IMG/VR virus record: IMGVR_UViG_3300030055_000360
Span: 1 to 59,594 of that record
DNA: 59,594 nucleotides
Source: a virus
Reading direction: 5' to 3' (one strand)
The notes beneath the pieces are model-generated. The model ran no database searches, was not told where the DNA came from, and saw only the letters and a program-made list of their open reading frames with translations. The position numbers and the translations under genes were made by a program. Positions 16,880 through 24,612 of this stretch are shown piece after piece (the first letter of the stretch is position 1; each line of letters begins with the position of its first letter).

Positions 16880-19800
16880 CTATAGTCTTAATGCATCGGC
16901 CATGAACTCATCAACCATACTGTTTTTTACGGCGTTATGGGCCATGCTCTTTAATTCACTTGTAAGTTGTGCGGTTCCCTTTGCTCCTGTGTCTGCAATT
17001 GATATTTGCATCTTTATATTAGGCGTAAAATTATACTGTTTCGGAACATTGTTTCTTAAGCTGCTACTTGATCCATTGTAATCGCCGGTCAAGGCTGCAT
17101 TACTAAGATTAAAATTAGGTTTAACATTACCAAGATTTTTAATCTTATTACCGAGAGCTCCAAATTTAGAAGTAATTGCAGTATCTTGTGAGTCTAACCC
17201 ATTTACAAGTCCTTCACCAATGAAACCACCATATTCGTGAAATATCTTTGAGGGTGAGTTTATCCCCAATAAACTTTTAAAAGTGTTTTTTATGGTATTA
17301 CCAATAGATTCAATACAATTCTTTATACCTTCAACACCACTTATAATCCCATTTAAAAGCCCATCCACAATATTAGTACCAAACCCCTCAAAAATAGACC
17401 CTAATCCCGAAAATATATTGATTGCAAAATCTCTAATGCCTTCCCATATAGCTTTAAGTTTAGGGCCAATGGAATCCCAATTACTCCATAATAAATAACT
17501 CGCAGCAACAAGAGCCGTAATAGCCAAAACTACAATACCTATAGGACTGGTTAATGCTGCCATAACAGTCGTAAATATAGATGTTGCTAATGATAACGCA
17601 TTAGTAGTTATAGTAGCTATTTTTGAAGCTGCACTCGATGTATTTATTGCACTTGTATACAATTTAAATTTATCAGTTATAGAAGCAACTACACCTACGC
17701 TAGATGACATTTCAATTTTATTTGTTGCCCAATCAATCGCCATTTCTTTTAATTTTGAACCCATTGAGCCAAGTACACTGCTTAATATAGATGCTGCAGG
17801 TACTGGCAAATTCTCAAGCGCCCCATTAATATAAGAAGATATTTTATTTATACCTAATGAAATAACCGGGAAATTATCATCCATAGATCCAATAATAGCG
17901 CTCACGGCCTCACCACTATATGAAGAAACTAATTCCGATGTTGTATCTGAATTAATTACATTTTCAAACCCTTTAGTAATTTTATTAGCAGTATTAGTTG
18001 TGGCATCACCAACGCGATCACTATGAGAATCAATCCCTTGAACAAGTCCTTCACCAATATTAACACCATAACCCCTGAATACTCTTGAAGGTGAGTTTAT
18101 ATCAAATATTTTTTTAAATAATGTTTTAATACCCTCAGCCATGTTTCCAACTTTTTCAAAAACAAAGTCCCAACCTTTTTCAAGGCCACTAATTAATCCT
18201 TCCCAAATCGAAGAGCCAATCCAGCTCATAAAATCCTTGAATCCGTCCCATATTCCTGTCCACTTATCGATTGCATCACTAAACCACTGACCAATTTTAT
18301 CGCATATACTTGCGATATTATTAAATAGATCAGTAAACCATTCTTTTATTTGGCCCCAATGTTCCCATATTTTTATGGGTATAGCTAGAAAAGGAAATAA
18401 AATAGATAAAATGGTTGTACCCCATTGCGAAAAAAAGCTTTTAAGCCATTCCCAAAATCCACTAAATATACCTTTAACCCAATCCCAAAATCCTCCGAAA
18501 TACTCTTTCAGATCGTCCCAATGTTTAATTACCTCATAAACTATAAATCCTATAGCGGCAACTATAGCCACAATTGCTAATACATATGGGTTCATTAATG
18601 CGGGTAATGCTGAAACTATATTAACTATTTTTGTAATTCCCGTAAATACGCTTATAACCGTTCTCACGCTTTCGATTAGTTTAGCCAATATAATTAATAC
18701 TGGACCTACTGCCGCTGCCACCAATGCAATTTTAACGATAAATTCTTGAGTCTCTTTAGGCAATGCACTAAATTTATTTACAAGATCCCCGATATAGTTA
18801 GCACATTGTTTGATCATTGGTGCTAATACATCACCAATTTTAATTGCTGCAGTTTCAAGTGATCCTTTCATTGCCTCAACTGAACCTTTTAAGTTGTCTT
18901 GCATTGTTCCGGCCATTTCCTTTGATGCTCCATCACAACTAGCAAGGGACGTACTTAATTTATTAAGCTTTTCTGGCCCTTGATCTACAAGTGTTAACAT
19001 TCCGGACATGGCCTCTTTACCAAACAAGGTTGCGAAAGCTGATGCCTTTTGCTCTGAGGTTAAATCTACCGTTTTATCTTTTAAAATCGACACAACTTCA
19101 CCCAAAGGTTTCATTTTTCCATTTGCATCAAATGCCTTTATACCTAAATTCTCCATTAATTTTGCGGCTCCATCACTTGGATTTGCAAGATTAATCAAAG
19201 CACCTCTTAAAACAGTTCCGGCTTGGCCTCCTTGAATACCCGCATCAGATAACATACCAATAGCTGCTGAGGTATCTTCCAAACTTATTCCTAATGCCTT
19301 AGAAACCGGAGCGATGTATTTCATCGCCTCACCCGTATCTAAAATACCGGCATTTGTATCTCCGGCAAGTTTAGCAAGTACATCACCAACGTGACCAACT
19401 TTTTCAGCCTCCAACCCGAAACCTCTAAGTGTTGAACCGGCGATACTTGCTGCATCTGAAATACTAACTGCACCCGCTGCCGCTAAATCTAAAACCCCAG
19501 GCATGGCAGTCATTATTTCACTTGTTTTAAATCCGGCTGATGCTAGATCTTCCATACCATTTGCGGCTTCACTAGCACTAAAATTTGTATCGGCTCCAAG
19601 CTGAATTGCCTGGTTCCTTAAACCGTCAAATTCTTCTCCAACCGCACCACTTATCGCCTTAACCTTTGACATTTGGGCCTCGAAATCCATCGATGCTCCA
19701 ACGGCAGCCGCACCAATTCCGGCTATTGGTAATGTTACCTTTTTTGTTAATTCACTACCAACACCACTCATTGCACTTGTTAAACTTTGAATACCGCCAC

Positions 19801-19906
19801 CATTTGCAAAGTTCTTAAGATCTGAACCTGCTGCAGATAATGAATTTTTAAAACCGGACATATCCAGTTCAAGAAAGGCGATAGCGGTTCCGACATTTAT
19901 TGCCAT
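16880..19906 (-). CDS. Tape measure protein (TP901 family)
   Basis: At 1008 residues this is the longest protein in the window; it should set tail length and, with a contact-length rule of about 0.15 nm per residue, a tail near 150 nm. Residues about 60-330 form the TP901 core (MDFEAQMSKVKAISGAVGEE, LGADTNFSASEAANGMEDLA, ALGISLEDTSAAIGMLSDAG). Hydrophobic segments at about 385-470 (FIVKIALVAAAVGPVLIILA, VLAIVAIVAAIGFIVYEVI) and 780-815 (SPIGIVVLAITALVAASYLL) fit membrane insertion at DNA ejection. A block INSPSRVFRGYGVNIGEGLV near 625 recurs as INSPSKIFHEYGGFIGEGLV near 905. RBS AAGGGGGTGAGA. Confidence 0.93.
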   Translation of the reverse strand: MAINVGTAIAFLELDMSGFKNSLSAAGSDLKNFANGGGIQSLTSAMSGVGSELTKKVTLPIAGIGAAAVGASMDFEAQMSKVKAISGAVGEEFDGLRNQAIQLGADTNFSASEAANGMEDLASAGFKTSEIMTAMPGVLDLAAAGAVSISDAASIAGSTLRGFGLEAEKVGHVGDVLAKLAGDTNAGILDTGEAMKYIAPVSKALGISLEDTSAAIGMLSDAGIQGGQAGTVLRGALINLANPSDGAAKLMENLGIKAFDANGKMKPLGEVVSILKDKTVDLTSEQKASAFATLFGKEAMSGMLTLVDQGPEKLNKLSTSLASCDGASKEMAGTMQDNLKGSVEAMKGSLETAAIKIGDVLAPMIKQCANYIGDLVNKFSALPKETQEFIVKIALVAAAVGPVLIILAKLIESVRTVISVFTGITKIVNIVSALPALMNPYVLAIVAIVAAIGFIVYEVIKHWDDLKEYFGGFWDWVKGIFSGFWEWLKSFFSQWGTTILSILFPFLAIPIKIWEHWGQIKEWFTDLFNNIASICDKIGQWFSDAIDKWTGIWDGFKDFMSWIGSSIWEGLISGLEKGWDFVFEKVGNMAEGIKTLFKKIFDINSPSRVFRGYGVNIGEGLVQGIDSHSDRVGDATTNTANKITKGFENVINSDTTSELVSSYSGEAVSAIIGSMDDNFPVISLGINKISSYINGALENLPVPAASILSSVLGSMGSKLKEMAIDWATNKIEMSSSVGVVASITDKFKLYTSAINTSSAASKIATITTNALSLATSIFTTVMAALTSPIGIVVLAITALVAASYLLWSNWDSIGPKLKAIWEGIRDFAINIFSGLGSIFEGFGTNIVDGLLNGIISGVEGIKNCIESIGNTIKNTFKSLLGINSPSKIFHEYGGFIGEGLVNGLDSQDTAITSKFGALGNKIKNLGNVKPNFNLSNAALTGDYNGSSSSLRNNVPKQYNFTPNIKMQISIADTGAKGTAQLTSELKSMAHNAVKNSMVDEFMADALRL

Positions 19907-19934
19907 ACTCTATCTCACCCCCTTTTTGTGCAAA

Positions 19935-19959
19935 ATAAAAAGATCATATTTCTATGATC
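19935..19959 (-). terminator. Hairpin with T-tract spanning the upstream stop codon
   Basis: On the minus strand GATCATA-GAAA-TATGATC is followed by TTTTTATTTTG. The GNRA-type loop and T-tract make a good intrinsic terminator. The TAG stop of the 108-aa gene spans the end of the 5' arm and the first loop base. It precedes the tape measure RBS, so it may attenuate the downstream tail genes. Confidence 0.75.
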
Positions 19960-20278
19960 CGTAAAGTTTCTTATATCCTTTTGAAATTTCTAAATTCCTA
20001 TTGTACAACGTGTCATACTTTGATATTAATAGTTTTACTCCTTCATCATCACGTTTTAATTCAGATAAGTCCTTTCTAATGATCTCCATTTCTCTCAAAT
20101 TATTTTTAAATTCTTGATCTTGGTACATGACCACATATTCATGTCTACACTTTGGGCAAGAAAAATAAGATTTTTCAACACTCTCACCAATTTTCTTAAC
20201 TTTCATAATTTTAGATTTTAATTTAAATTTGTGATTACACTTGTCGCAAGTAGCAGATTTATATTGTACTGTGGCCAT
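19952..20278 (-). CDS. Zinc-ribbon-like small phage protein, 108 aa
   Basis: Two CxxC pairs 32 residues apart (CDKCNHKF at 11-18 and CPKCRHEY at 43-50) suggest a zinc ribbon. The C-terminal half (residues 55-105) is highly charged and helical (REMEIIRKDLSELKRDDEGV). It lies between the tail chaperone and tape measure genes. I do not recognise a named family; a role in tail assembly is suggested only by position. The stop codon lies inside a terminator hairpin. Confidence 0.65.
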   Translation of the reverse strand: MATVQYKSATCDKCNHKFKLKSKIMKVKKIGESVEKSYFSCPKCRHEYVVMYQDQEFKNNLREMEIIRKDLSELKRDDEGVKLLISKYDTLYNRNLEISKGYKKLYGS

Positions 20279-20290
20279 TTGATCACGTCC

Positions 20291-20503
20291 TTATCTGTTA
20301 TTAGATTTAAAGTATTCGATCAGATCATCGTTACCATGTTGTGTTTCATCATCAAATCTTGGCTCTTTGGCATCTTCTTTATTAAGTTCATTTAGTATAT
20401 ATGAACATGCCTCATCAAAACAAAAGGCTTCATACTCACTATTTAGATTAATTATCTGACTTGGCCTTATTTTGTAATTTTTCGCCATCGTCAGAACTGA
20501 CAT
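20291..20503 (-). CDS. Tail assembly chaperone, second frame (probably expressed by frameshift)
   Basis: A 70-codon frame overlapping the 3' end of the preceding chaperone-like gene in the +1 frame. It reads AKNYKIRPSQIINLNSEYEA, then FCFDEACSYILNELNKEDA and a charged tail. The K/H-Y-x-I-x-P-S-x-I-x-x-L box is characteristic of the T part of lambda G/GT-like tail chaperones. Neither internal ATG (20503 or 20488) has a recognisable RBS, and the frame is open upstream of both for about nine further codons, so expression as a fusion extension of the upstream protein is more likely than separate initiation. It would bind the tape measure protein during tail assembly. Confidence 0.7.
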   Translation of the reverse strand: MSVLTMAKNYKIRPSQIINLNSEYEAFCFDEACSYILNELNKEDAKEPRFDDETQHGNDDLIEYFKSNNR

Positions 20504-20897
20504 TATTCGTTGACTCTTTATGAAACTTCTCTATCCCTTTAAACCCCTCTTGTGTGTAATTAAATAATGCAACTATTTGTGTGTCGGTAAGCTCTAATTC
20601 CAGTTCTTTCATTTGCGCTGCTGTTGGCTCCAATAAAGCTGATTCAGCCATTATGGTCATTACCTTCGTAAGTTCTTTCATGTCTACACTCTTATTATTA
20701 TTCGTGCTTGATTTTCCATAAAATAATTCATTGGCTGCGCCTAACAAAGTATTAGGTATTGTACCTTTTTGAACCAATCCTAGTAGAGATACTCGCTTAA
20801 CTCTTACTGCAAAAGGTTTATTGGCAGTAAAACCAGGCAAAGGTATTACCTCACCTCTAGCAATTTCTCTTAATTCTTCTAAACTCGTTACTTCCAT
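20448..20897 (-). CDS. Tail assembly chaperone (G-like)
   Basis: A 149-residue protein located between the major tail protein and tape measure genes, the standard place of a G-like tail chaperone. I start it at ATG 20897 (MEVTSLEELREIARGEVIPL), since AAAGGA lies 11 bases upstream and the ATG 12 codons earlier has no RBS. The body (FAVRVKRVSLLGLVQKG, LTKVMTIMAESALLEPTAAQM, ELELTDTQIVALFNYTQEG) matches the beta-then-helical layout of the family. The 3' end overlaps a second open frame. Possible slip sites in the overlap are TTT-C near 20522-20525 (+1) and GAAAAAT at 20477-20483 (-2). Confidence 0.75.
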   Translation of the reverse strand: MEVTSLEELREIARGEVIPLPGFTANKPFAVRVKRVSLLGLVQKGTIPNTLLGAANELFYGKSSTNNNKSVDMKELTKVMTIMAESALLEPTAAQMKELELELTDTQIVALFNYTQEGFKGIEKFHKESTNNVSSDDGEKLQNKAKSDN

Positions 20898-20945
20898 TTG
20901 TATGTCAATCCTTTCATCATATACGCTGCACATGCAACGTATTTA

Positions 20946-21299
20946 TTATAGAGTAGTAAAATCAACACTCATAGGTGTTGTTGATCCGCTGCCATCTAAC
21001 AACCTTACTGCGTTAGCGGTTGCGATATATTCTGTATTTGCAGTAACATCAATAGGTATAAATGTAACGATCTTCTTAGTATCGTCAATAGTTACCGTAC
21101 CAGTTACCACATCACCATCTGATGTTTTTGTAACTGTAAAATGTATTAAATCCACATCATCCTGATCTATAGCATGTGCAAATGTCCACTTGATGTTTGT
21201 GGTAATACTTACACCCACATCTGAATTATTATTTGTTACAGTTCCTCCAACTACACCCGATATTCCTGTTGTCCCACCACCGCTAATGGGTGGCTCATT
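20946..21299 (-). CDS. C-terminal Ig-like extension of major tail protein (+1 frameshift product)
   Basis: This 117-codon segment is open in the +1 frame relative to the major tail protein and has no RBS-supported start of its own. If the ribosome slips from CCC to CCT at the major tail protein stop, translation continues NEPPISGGGTTGISGVVG and then an Ig-like domain (NNNSDVGVSITTNIKWTFAH, VTGTVTIDDTKKIVTFIP, LDGSGSTTPMSVDFTTL) of the Big/SbsA-like type. The fused product would have 293 residues. Such minor, Ig/FN3-tipped forms of the tail tube protein are established for phages such as SPP1 and are thought to decorate the tail. The same frame runs open a further 28 codons upstream in antiphase, which I treat as non-coding overlap. 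Confidence 0.75.
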   Translation of the reverse strand, partial: NEPPISGGGTTGISGVVGGTVTNNNSDVGVSITTNIKWTFAHAIDQDDVDLIHFTVTKTSDGDVVTGTVTIDDTKKIVTFIPIDVTANTEYIATANAVRLLDGSGSTTPMSVDFTTL

Positions 21300-21303
21300 A
21301 GGG
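21297..21303 (-). promoter_or_regulatory. Programmed +1 frameshift site CCC-TAA
   Basis: The last sense codon of the major tail protein is CCC followed by the stop TAA and then T (minus strand ACA CCC TAA TGA). A prolyl-tRNA on CCC can re-pair on the overlapping CCT, placing AAT GAG CCA CCC next in frame. The CCC-T plus slow stop codon design is the arrangement reported for +1 frameshifting in the tail proteins of Listeria phage PSA and Bacillus phage SPP1. Confidence 0.75.
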
Positions 21304-21828
21304 TGTAGTCGTTCCAGGAAGGGTTGCAACACTATCAATACTAACGGCACTCTCCCCACGGAATGGAATTGACTCAGCCTCAAATTCCGGAATTATGAAA
21401 TCACCGTCTTTAATTTTATATTTAGGAACTTTTCCTTTACAATGTTTCCATTCAAACTTAGTATAGCCAGTTGTTCTGCTATAATCTTTTTCTTCAGCAT
21501 ATGCGGTCAATGTAAATAGGTCTTTTTTAACTACTTGACCTGCCGGAATAGATGTGTACTTATCACCAGTAATAGTTCCGCCATCTACAAGCTGCATCAC
21601 ATCAATATTAAAAGTATTATCCTTTAACTTTAATTTATAACCAATAACTATATCTTCCGTTTCATTAATTCCCAAAATCTTATTTTTAACTCTTAATATA
21701 TCTCTTTTCCCCGCACTTAGTATTGGTTCTACATCTATATCACTTGCAGTATCTCCAATGTCAAATGATATGCCAGTTCTTTCATTTGTAACTAAACATT
21801 TAGCAACATTGACCAATGTTTTTCCCAT
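21298..21828 (-). CDS. Major tail (tube) protein
   Basis: A 176-residue protein with RBS GGAGGTAATATA, forming the tail tube. Beta-rich with typical tube protein spacing: FDIGDTASDIDVEPILSAG, EDIVIGYKLKLKDNTFNIDV, DLFTLTAYAEEKDYSRT, KFEWKHCKGKVPKYKIKDGD, FIIPEFEAESIPFRGES. It follows the tail terminator-like and HK97 gp10-like genes and precedes the chaperones, the conserved siphovirus order. The gene ends ATLPGTTTP-stop at a CCC-TAA frameshift site that would add an Ig-like domain to a fraction of molecules. Confidence 0.85.
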   Translation of the reverse strand: MGKTLVNVAKCLVTNERTGISFDIGDTASDIDVEPILSAGKRDILRVKNKILGINETEDIVIGYKLKLKDNTFNIDVMQLVDGGTITGDKYTSIPAGQVVKKDLFTLTAYAEEKDYSRTTGYTKFEWKHCKGKVPKYKIKDGDFIIPEFEAESIPFRGESAVSIDSVATLPGTTTP

Positions 21829-21832
21829 TATA

Positions 21833-22252
21833 TTACCTCCTCAATTGTTTAAATTGCTGATAAGTTACGCTTGTGGTATATGCTTGTACCTCACTATCAA
21901 TAATTGGAGGCGTTTCATTACCCGTGGGCCGTAACTCATCAATATCTTTTATTGCTTTCTTTATATTTTCCACATAAGGCTCCATAGTTGAGTAAATATC
22001 CATTGGGTGATAGATTATAATGTCAAATAATTTGTATCCGGCTATATTTCCAATCATAGCAACAATGCCATTCTCTTTTATGACCACATAACTAGTTTGA
22101 CATTTATCTCTTTTTTGACCGGCTGAATAGACTTCATAACCAAGCTTTTTCAAATACAAATAGATCTTTTGCCATAAAGTTTGTGCTATTGCATCATTAA
22201 TCAATGAGGTTTCTAAAGTATCACCTGGAACAACATAATTAAAATTACCCAT
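21833..22252 (-). CDS. Tail terminator-like protein, 139 aa
   Basis: Sits between the HK97 gp10-like gene and the major tail protein, the usual place of the tail terminator or tail completion protein. RBS GGGAGGTAGTTAG. The sequence alternates helix (INDAIAQTLWQKIYLYLKKLG, MEPYVENIKKAIKDIDEL) and strand (SYVVIKENGIVAMIG, LFDIIIYHPM), like the small alpha/beta tail terminator fold. No motif is diagnostic, so the role is inferred mainly from order. Confidence 0.65.
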   Translation of the reverse strand: MGNFNYVVPGDTLETSLINDAIAQTLWQKIYLYLKKLGYEVYSAGQKRDKCQTSYVVIKENGIVAMIGNIAGYKLFDIIIYHPMDIYSTMEPYVENIKKAIKDIDELRPTGNETPPIIDSEVQAYTTSVTYQQFKQLRR

Positions 22253-22256
22253 CTAA

Positions 22257-22595
22257 CTACCTCCCTAATAAATTATTCAATCCTCTTAGGATCTCAGGGG
22301 AAAGGGCATCGATGGACGGTTGTAATGTTGCATATTTTTTATCATTGCATAACTCCAAGAACGGCATTTGTTCGGTATTTCCTGCAACATATACCACGCA
22401 TTTGTCACCTTCCATTTGGCTGCCACCTTCAAGGGTTTTTCTACTTAACCCAGTTCGATCCGTCCACTTAGCATTGTTTTTCGCATAAGTTTCAATTTTC
22501 TTTCCGGCAGTATCGCCATATACTTTCATTGCCACCGTGGCTCTTGTACCTAGATCTGCCAATCCATTTAAGACACCTTCAATATCTAGTCTCAT
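22257..22595 (-). CDS. HK97 gp10-like head-tail protein
   Basis: A 112-residue protein beginning MRLDIEGVLNGLADLGTRA, followed by a Lys/Ala-rich helix (AGKKIETYAKNNAKWTDRTG), a pattern characteristic of the HK97 gp10/phi80-like family (a helix ending in W-T-D/NxTG). It ends in a helix (ALSPEILRGLNNLLGR). This family joins head and tail or assists tail completion. It is encoded between the stopper-like and terminator-like genes. Confidence 0.75.
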   Translation of the reverse strand: MRLDIEGVLNGLADLGTRATVAMKVYGDTAGKKIETYAKNNAKWTDRTGLSRKTLEGGSQMEGDKCVVYVAGNTEQMPFLELCNDKKYATLQPSIDALSPEILRGLNNLLGR

Positions 22596-22599
22596 TTGA

Positions 22600-22965
22600 T
22601 CACACCCGTTCTAAAGACATATCAAAGATTATATCTTCAACATTCCCTAAGTCTATTATTTTGTATTTAATATCGTTTAATATGAAATAATCATCTTGTT
22701 TAATTTTCTTACTTTCATCATTAAACGTAACCAACAATTTATCTTCATGACCTCGATTGACTGTTGCTGCATCGCCATTCTTCAATGTCAACTTAAGATT
22801 ACTCTTGTAATAGTAGCTTTTTATAGTGCATACATATAGATCACTAGATTTTTCTTTAAAGGCGTTTTCTCCATTCCTCAGAATATTTATACTTTTCAAC
22901 AATCCTTTTTTCTCAAGTTTTTTATATATTTTTTCACCTATCTTAGTTGTATTTATCACAGCCAT
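22600..22965 (-). CDS. Head-tail joining protein (stopper-like), 121 aa
   Basis: Begins MAVINTTKIGEKIYKKLEKK, then a series of strands (DLYVCTIKSYYYKSNLKLTL, EDKLLVTFNDESKKIKQDDY, KYKIIDLGNVEDIIFDMSL). The small beta-barrel-like layout with D-D-Y-F-I-L-N and K-Y-K-I-I-D-L resembles head closure (stopper) proteins in which the barrel measures the channel. Its start overlaps the end of the connector gene by one base. Assignment rests on gene order. Confidence 0.6.
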   Translation of the reverse strand: MAVINTTKIGEKIYKKLEKKGLLKSINILRNGENAFKEKSSDLYVCTIKSYYYKSNLKLTLKNGDAATVNRGHEDKLLVTFNDESKKIKQDDYFILNDIKYKIIDLGNVEDIIFDMSLERV

Positions 22966-23285
22966 TAAAATTCGTCTGCCCTTCGCATAGATGTCTTATA
23001 TCCTGTTGTTTGAATTGGATTTAAAGCAGTTTGTTCATCTTCATAATCAGCTTTATATACGGATGCTAAGTTATTCCAATAATCTTTATTACTAGACTTG
23101 AATTCTACTGGTCCAACTTTCATTTCATCATCTGAGGCTGCTTTAAGCAAACAGCCCCTCCAACTAGCTTTCGAAACACTATTTTCATTAACTAATAGTA
23201 ATTTTTGCAAATCATCATCCTGAAAATAAGGGTACTCCTTTTCCTGAAGATTAAGCTTTAATATTTCTAAAAGTGTGAGCTCCAT
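22965..23285 (-). CDS. Head-tail connector (gp6/adaptor-like), 106 aa
   Basis: Encoded directly after the capsid region and before the stopper-like gene. It starts MELTLLEILKLNLQEKEYPYF; the first 50 residues look helical, as in gp6-like adaptors, with DDDLQKLLLVNENSVSKASWRGCLLKAA. The Y-F-x-D-x-D-L-x-x-x-L pattern is typical of this family, which docks on the portal. The C-terminal part (YKADYEDEQTALNPIQTTGYK) is more extended. Confidence 0.65.
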   Translation of the reverse strand: MELTLLEILKLNLQEKEYPYFQDDDLQKLLLVNENSVSKASWRGCLLKAASDDEMKVGPVEFKSSNKDYWNNLASVYKADYEDEQTALNPIQTTGYKTSMRRADEF

Positions 23286-23287
23286 GG

Positions 23288-23485
23288 TTATTCACCTTCT
23301 TTACCATCTGAATTTACTGGTGGTATTTCTTCTTCTGGAATTTCTATTTCAGCATAATCACTCAATTCCTTCACCTCTGATTCTTTAACTTTAAATTTCT
23401 CTCCAGGTTCTAAATGTTGTCCACCATATTTAATAAATTCTTTTGATACTGCACTAAAAGTTTTTTCTGTATTGTTTTTAGCCAT
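23288..23485 (-). CDS. Small head-region protein, 65 aa
   Basis: RBS AAGGAAGGATGAT. It contains HLEPGEKFKVKESEVKEL, like the short Rho-N/HeH-like or capsid-associated small proteins often found between capsid and connector genes, and a Glu/Pro-rich acidic tail (EEEIPPVNSDGKEGE). No firm family. Position between the capsid attenuator and the connector gene suggests a head completion accessory role. Confidence 0.55.
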   Translation of the reverse strand: MAKNNTEKTFSAVSKEFIKYGGQHLEPGEKFKVKESEVKELSDYAEIEIPEEEIPPVNSDGKEGE

Positions 23486-23514
23486 GTTTAAATCATCCTT
23501 CCTTAATTAAAATT

Positions 23515-23540
23515 AAAAGAGTAGCATAATCGACCACTCT
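23515..23540 (-). terminator. Attenuator-like hairpin after major capsid gene
   Basis: On the minus strand AGAGTGGT-loop-GCTACTCT (8 bp, two G-U) is followed by TTTTAATT. It begins 3 bases after the TAA of the capsid gene. Downstream genes belong to the same late operon, so it probably lowers rather than stops expression past the capsid gene. Confidence 0.6.
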
Positions 23541-23543
23541 AAA

Positions 23544-24593
23544 TTAATATACTGTTGCAAAGAATACTTCATCTGCTCTATCGAAACTTACAATAGGCAT
23601 AACTGAAACTTTTGTATCAACTGTGACTGGATCTTCTTTTACCATAGTTGTAACTGCAGTACCTGTGCCAACCATATAAGTATCTAATTTTGATGAACCT
23701 GATTGTTTATCGAATTCCTCTGGTGTAGTACCATAAACAGTATTACCTAATGAAGCACCACTCATAAGAGTAATTTTACCATCAGCATAATATGGAATAG
23801 CCGCTGCACCTTCTGATGGAATGTAAGTAGTATCTTCTAAGAAAATTACTGTTAATCCTAGCACTTCTTTAGCAAATTGTAAGTAATTTGTTTGAGATAA
23901 GATTAAAGTTGTATTTATGTTACTATTCTTAATATGATTTGTAATTACCGTGTTAATTAAGAATGTATTGTCAAATGTCTTTTCGGTTAACAGTAATATC
24001 GTTGGTTTAGCATATTGATCATCTGTAATAGCTTTTTGAAATTTTCTAACATCTCCAACTATATCAGCGCTAGGATCAATCCATTTATCTGCACTAAGTA
24101 ATGTTTCTCGGTGATTTGCTGGAACTCCATAATCAACTACAATATCACCATCCTTAGATGTGAAATTTAGTACTCCATTTTGAATTACACTAGCTCTCAT
24201 TTTCTTCGCTATTATGTTAGCTCCGTTAATTAAACTAGAATAATCGTCAAAAACTTGTCCTAATAATGCATTTACAAAGTTTTCATTATTAGCACCAATT
24301 GCATTTTGCAAATCTCTTCTTGTAGTTTCATCAATTCCCATACCTTCTTTGAAGAAAGGAATCTCAGTAGACTTTACTGTTAACTCGGCACTTAATGCTC
24401 TCATTTTTGTAGCTGCATCAAATGTGCTCATTCTTAAAGCAACAGATTTCTTTTTAGCACCCTTTGCCATTTCTAATTTGGTTCCTGTCACCTTTTTATC
24501 AGGAAATAATGTTTTATCAACTGTTGATTCTGTTGGTAGCTCCTTAATATAAAGAGCAATGTTTTTTGAGTTAATATAATCACTTAAATTCAT
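23544..24593 (-). CDS. Major capsid protein (lambda E-like, Phage_cap_E)
   Basis: A 349-residue HK97-fold capsid protein of the lambda gpE family (PF03864). Typical blocks: an N-terminal segment YINSKNIALYIKEL, then KKKSVALRMSTFDAATKMRA, E-loop-like DETTRRDLQNAIGANNE, the P-domain helix VGDVRKFQKAI, TILLLTEKTFDNTFL, and the C-terminal IPYYADGKITLMSGASLGNT followed by VMPIVSFDRADEVFFATVY. The D-x-R-x-x-Q-K-A motif and the final IPxxxPDGxITL-like segment are seen in this family. It follows decoration and scaffold genes and is followed by an attenuator hairpin, consistent with being the most expressed structural gene. Confidence 0.88.
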   Translation of the reverse strand: MNLSDYINSKNIALYIKELPTESTVDKTLFPDKKVTGTKLEMAKGAKKKSVALRMSTFDAATKMRALSAELTVKSTEIPFFKEGMGIDETTRRDLQNAIGANNENFVNALLGQVFDDYSSLINGANIIAKKMRASVIQNGVLNFTSKDGDIVVDYGVPANHRETLLSADKWIDPSADIVGDVRKFQKAITDDQYAKPTILLLTEKTFDNTFLINTVITNHIKNSNINTTLILSQTNYLQFAKEVLGLTVIFLEDTTYIPSEGAAAIPYYADGKITLMSGASLGNTVYGTTPEEFDKQSGSSKLDTYMVGTGTAVTTMVKEDPVTVDTKVSVMPIVSFDRADEVFFATVY

Positions 24594-24612
24594 ATTCTAA
24601 TAGTCCTCCTTC

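Noticed and set aside
16338-19235. Plus-strand open frames opposite hub and tape measure genes
   Set aside because: They mirror well-supported minus-strand genes, lack ribosome binding sites and have low-complexity translations.
21300-21383. An ATG-initiated start for the Ig-like frame at 21383
   Set aside because: No ribosome binding site, and the first 28 codons read antiphase through the major tail protein gene with an unlikely protein sequence; frameshift expression explains the frame better.
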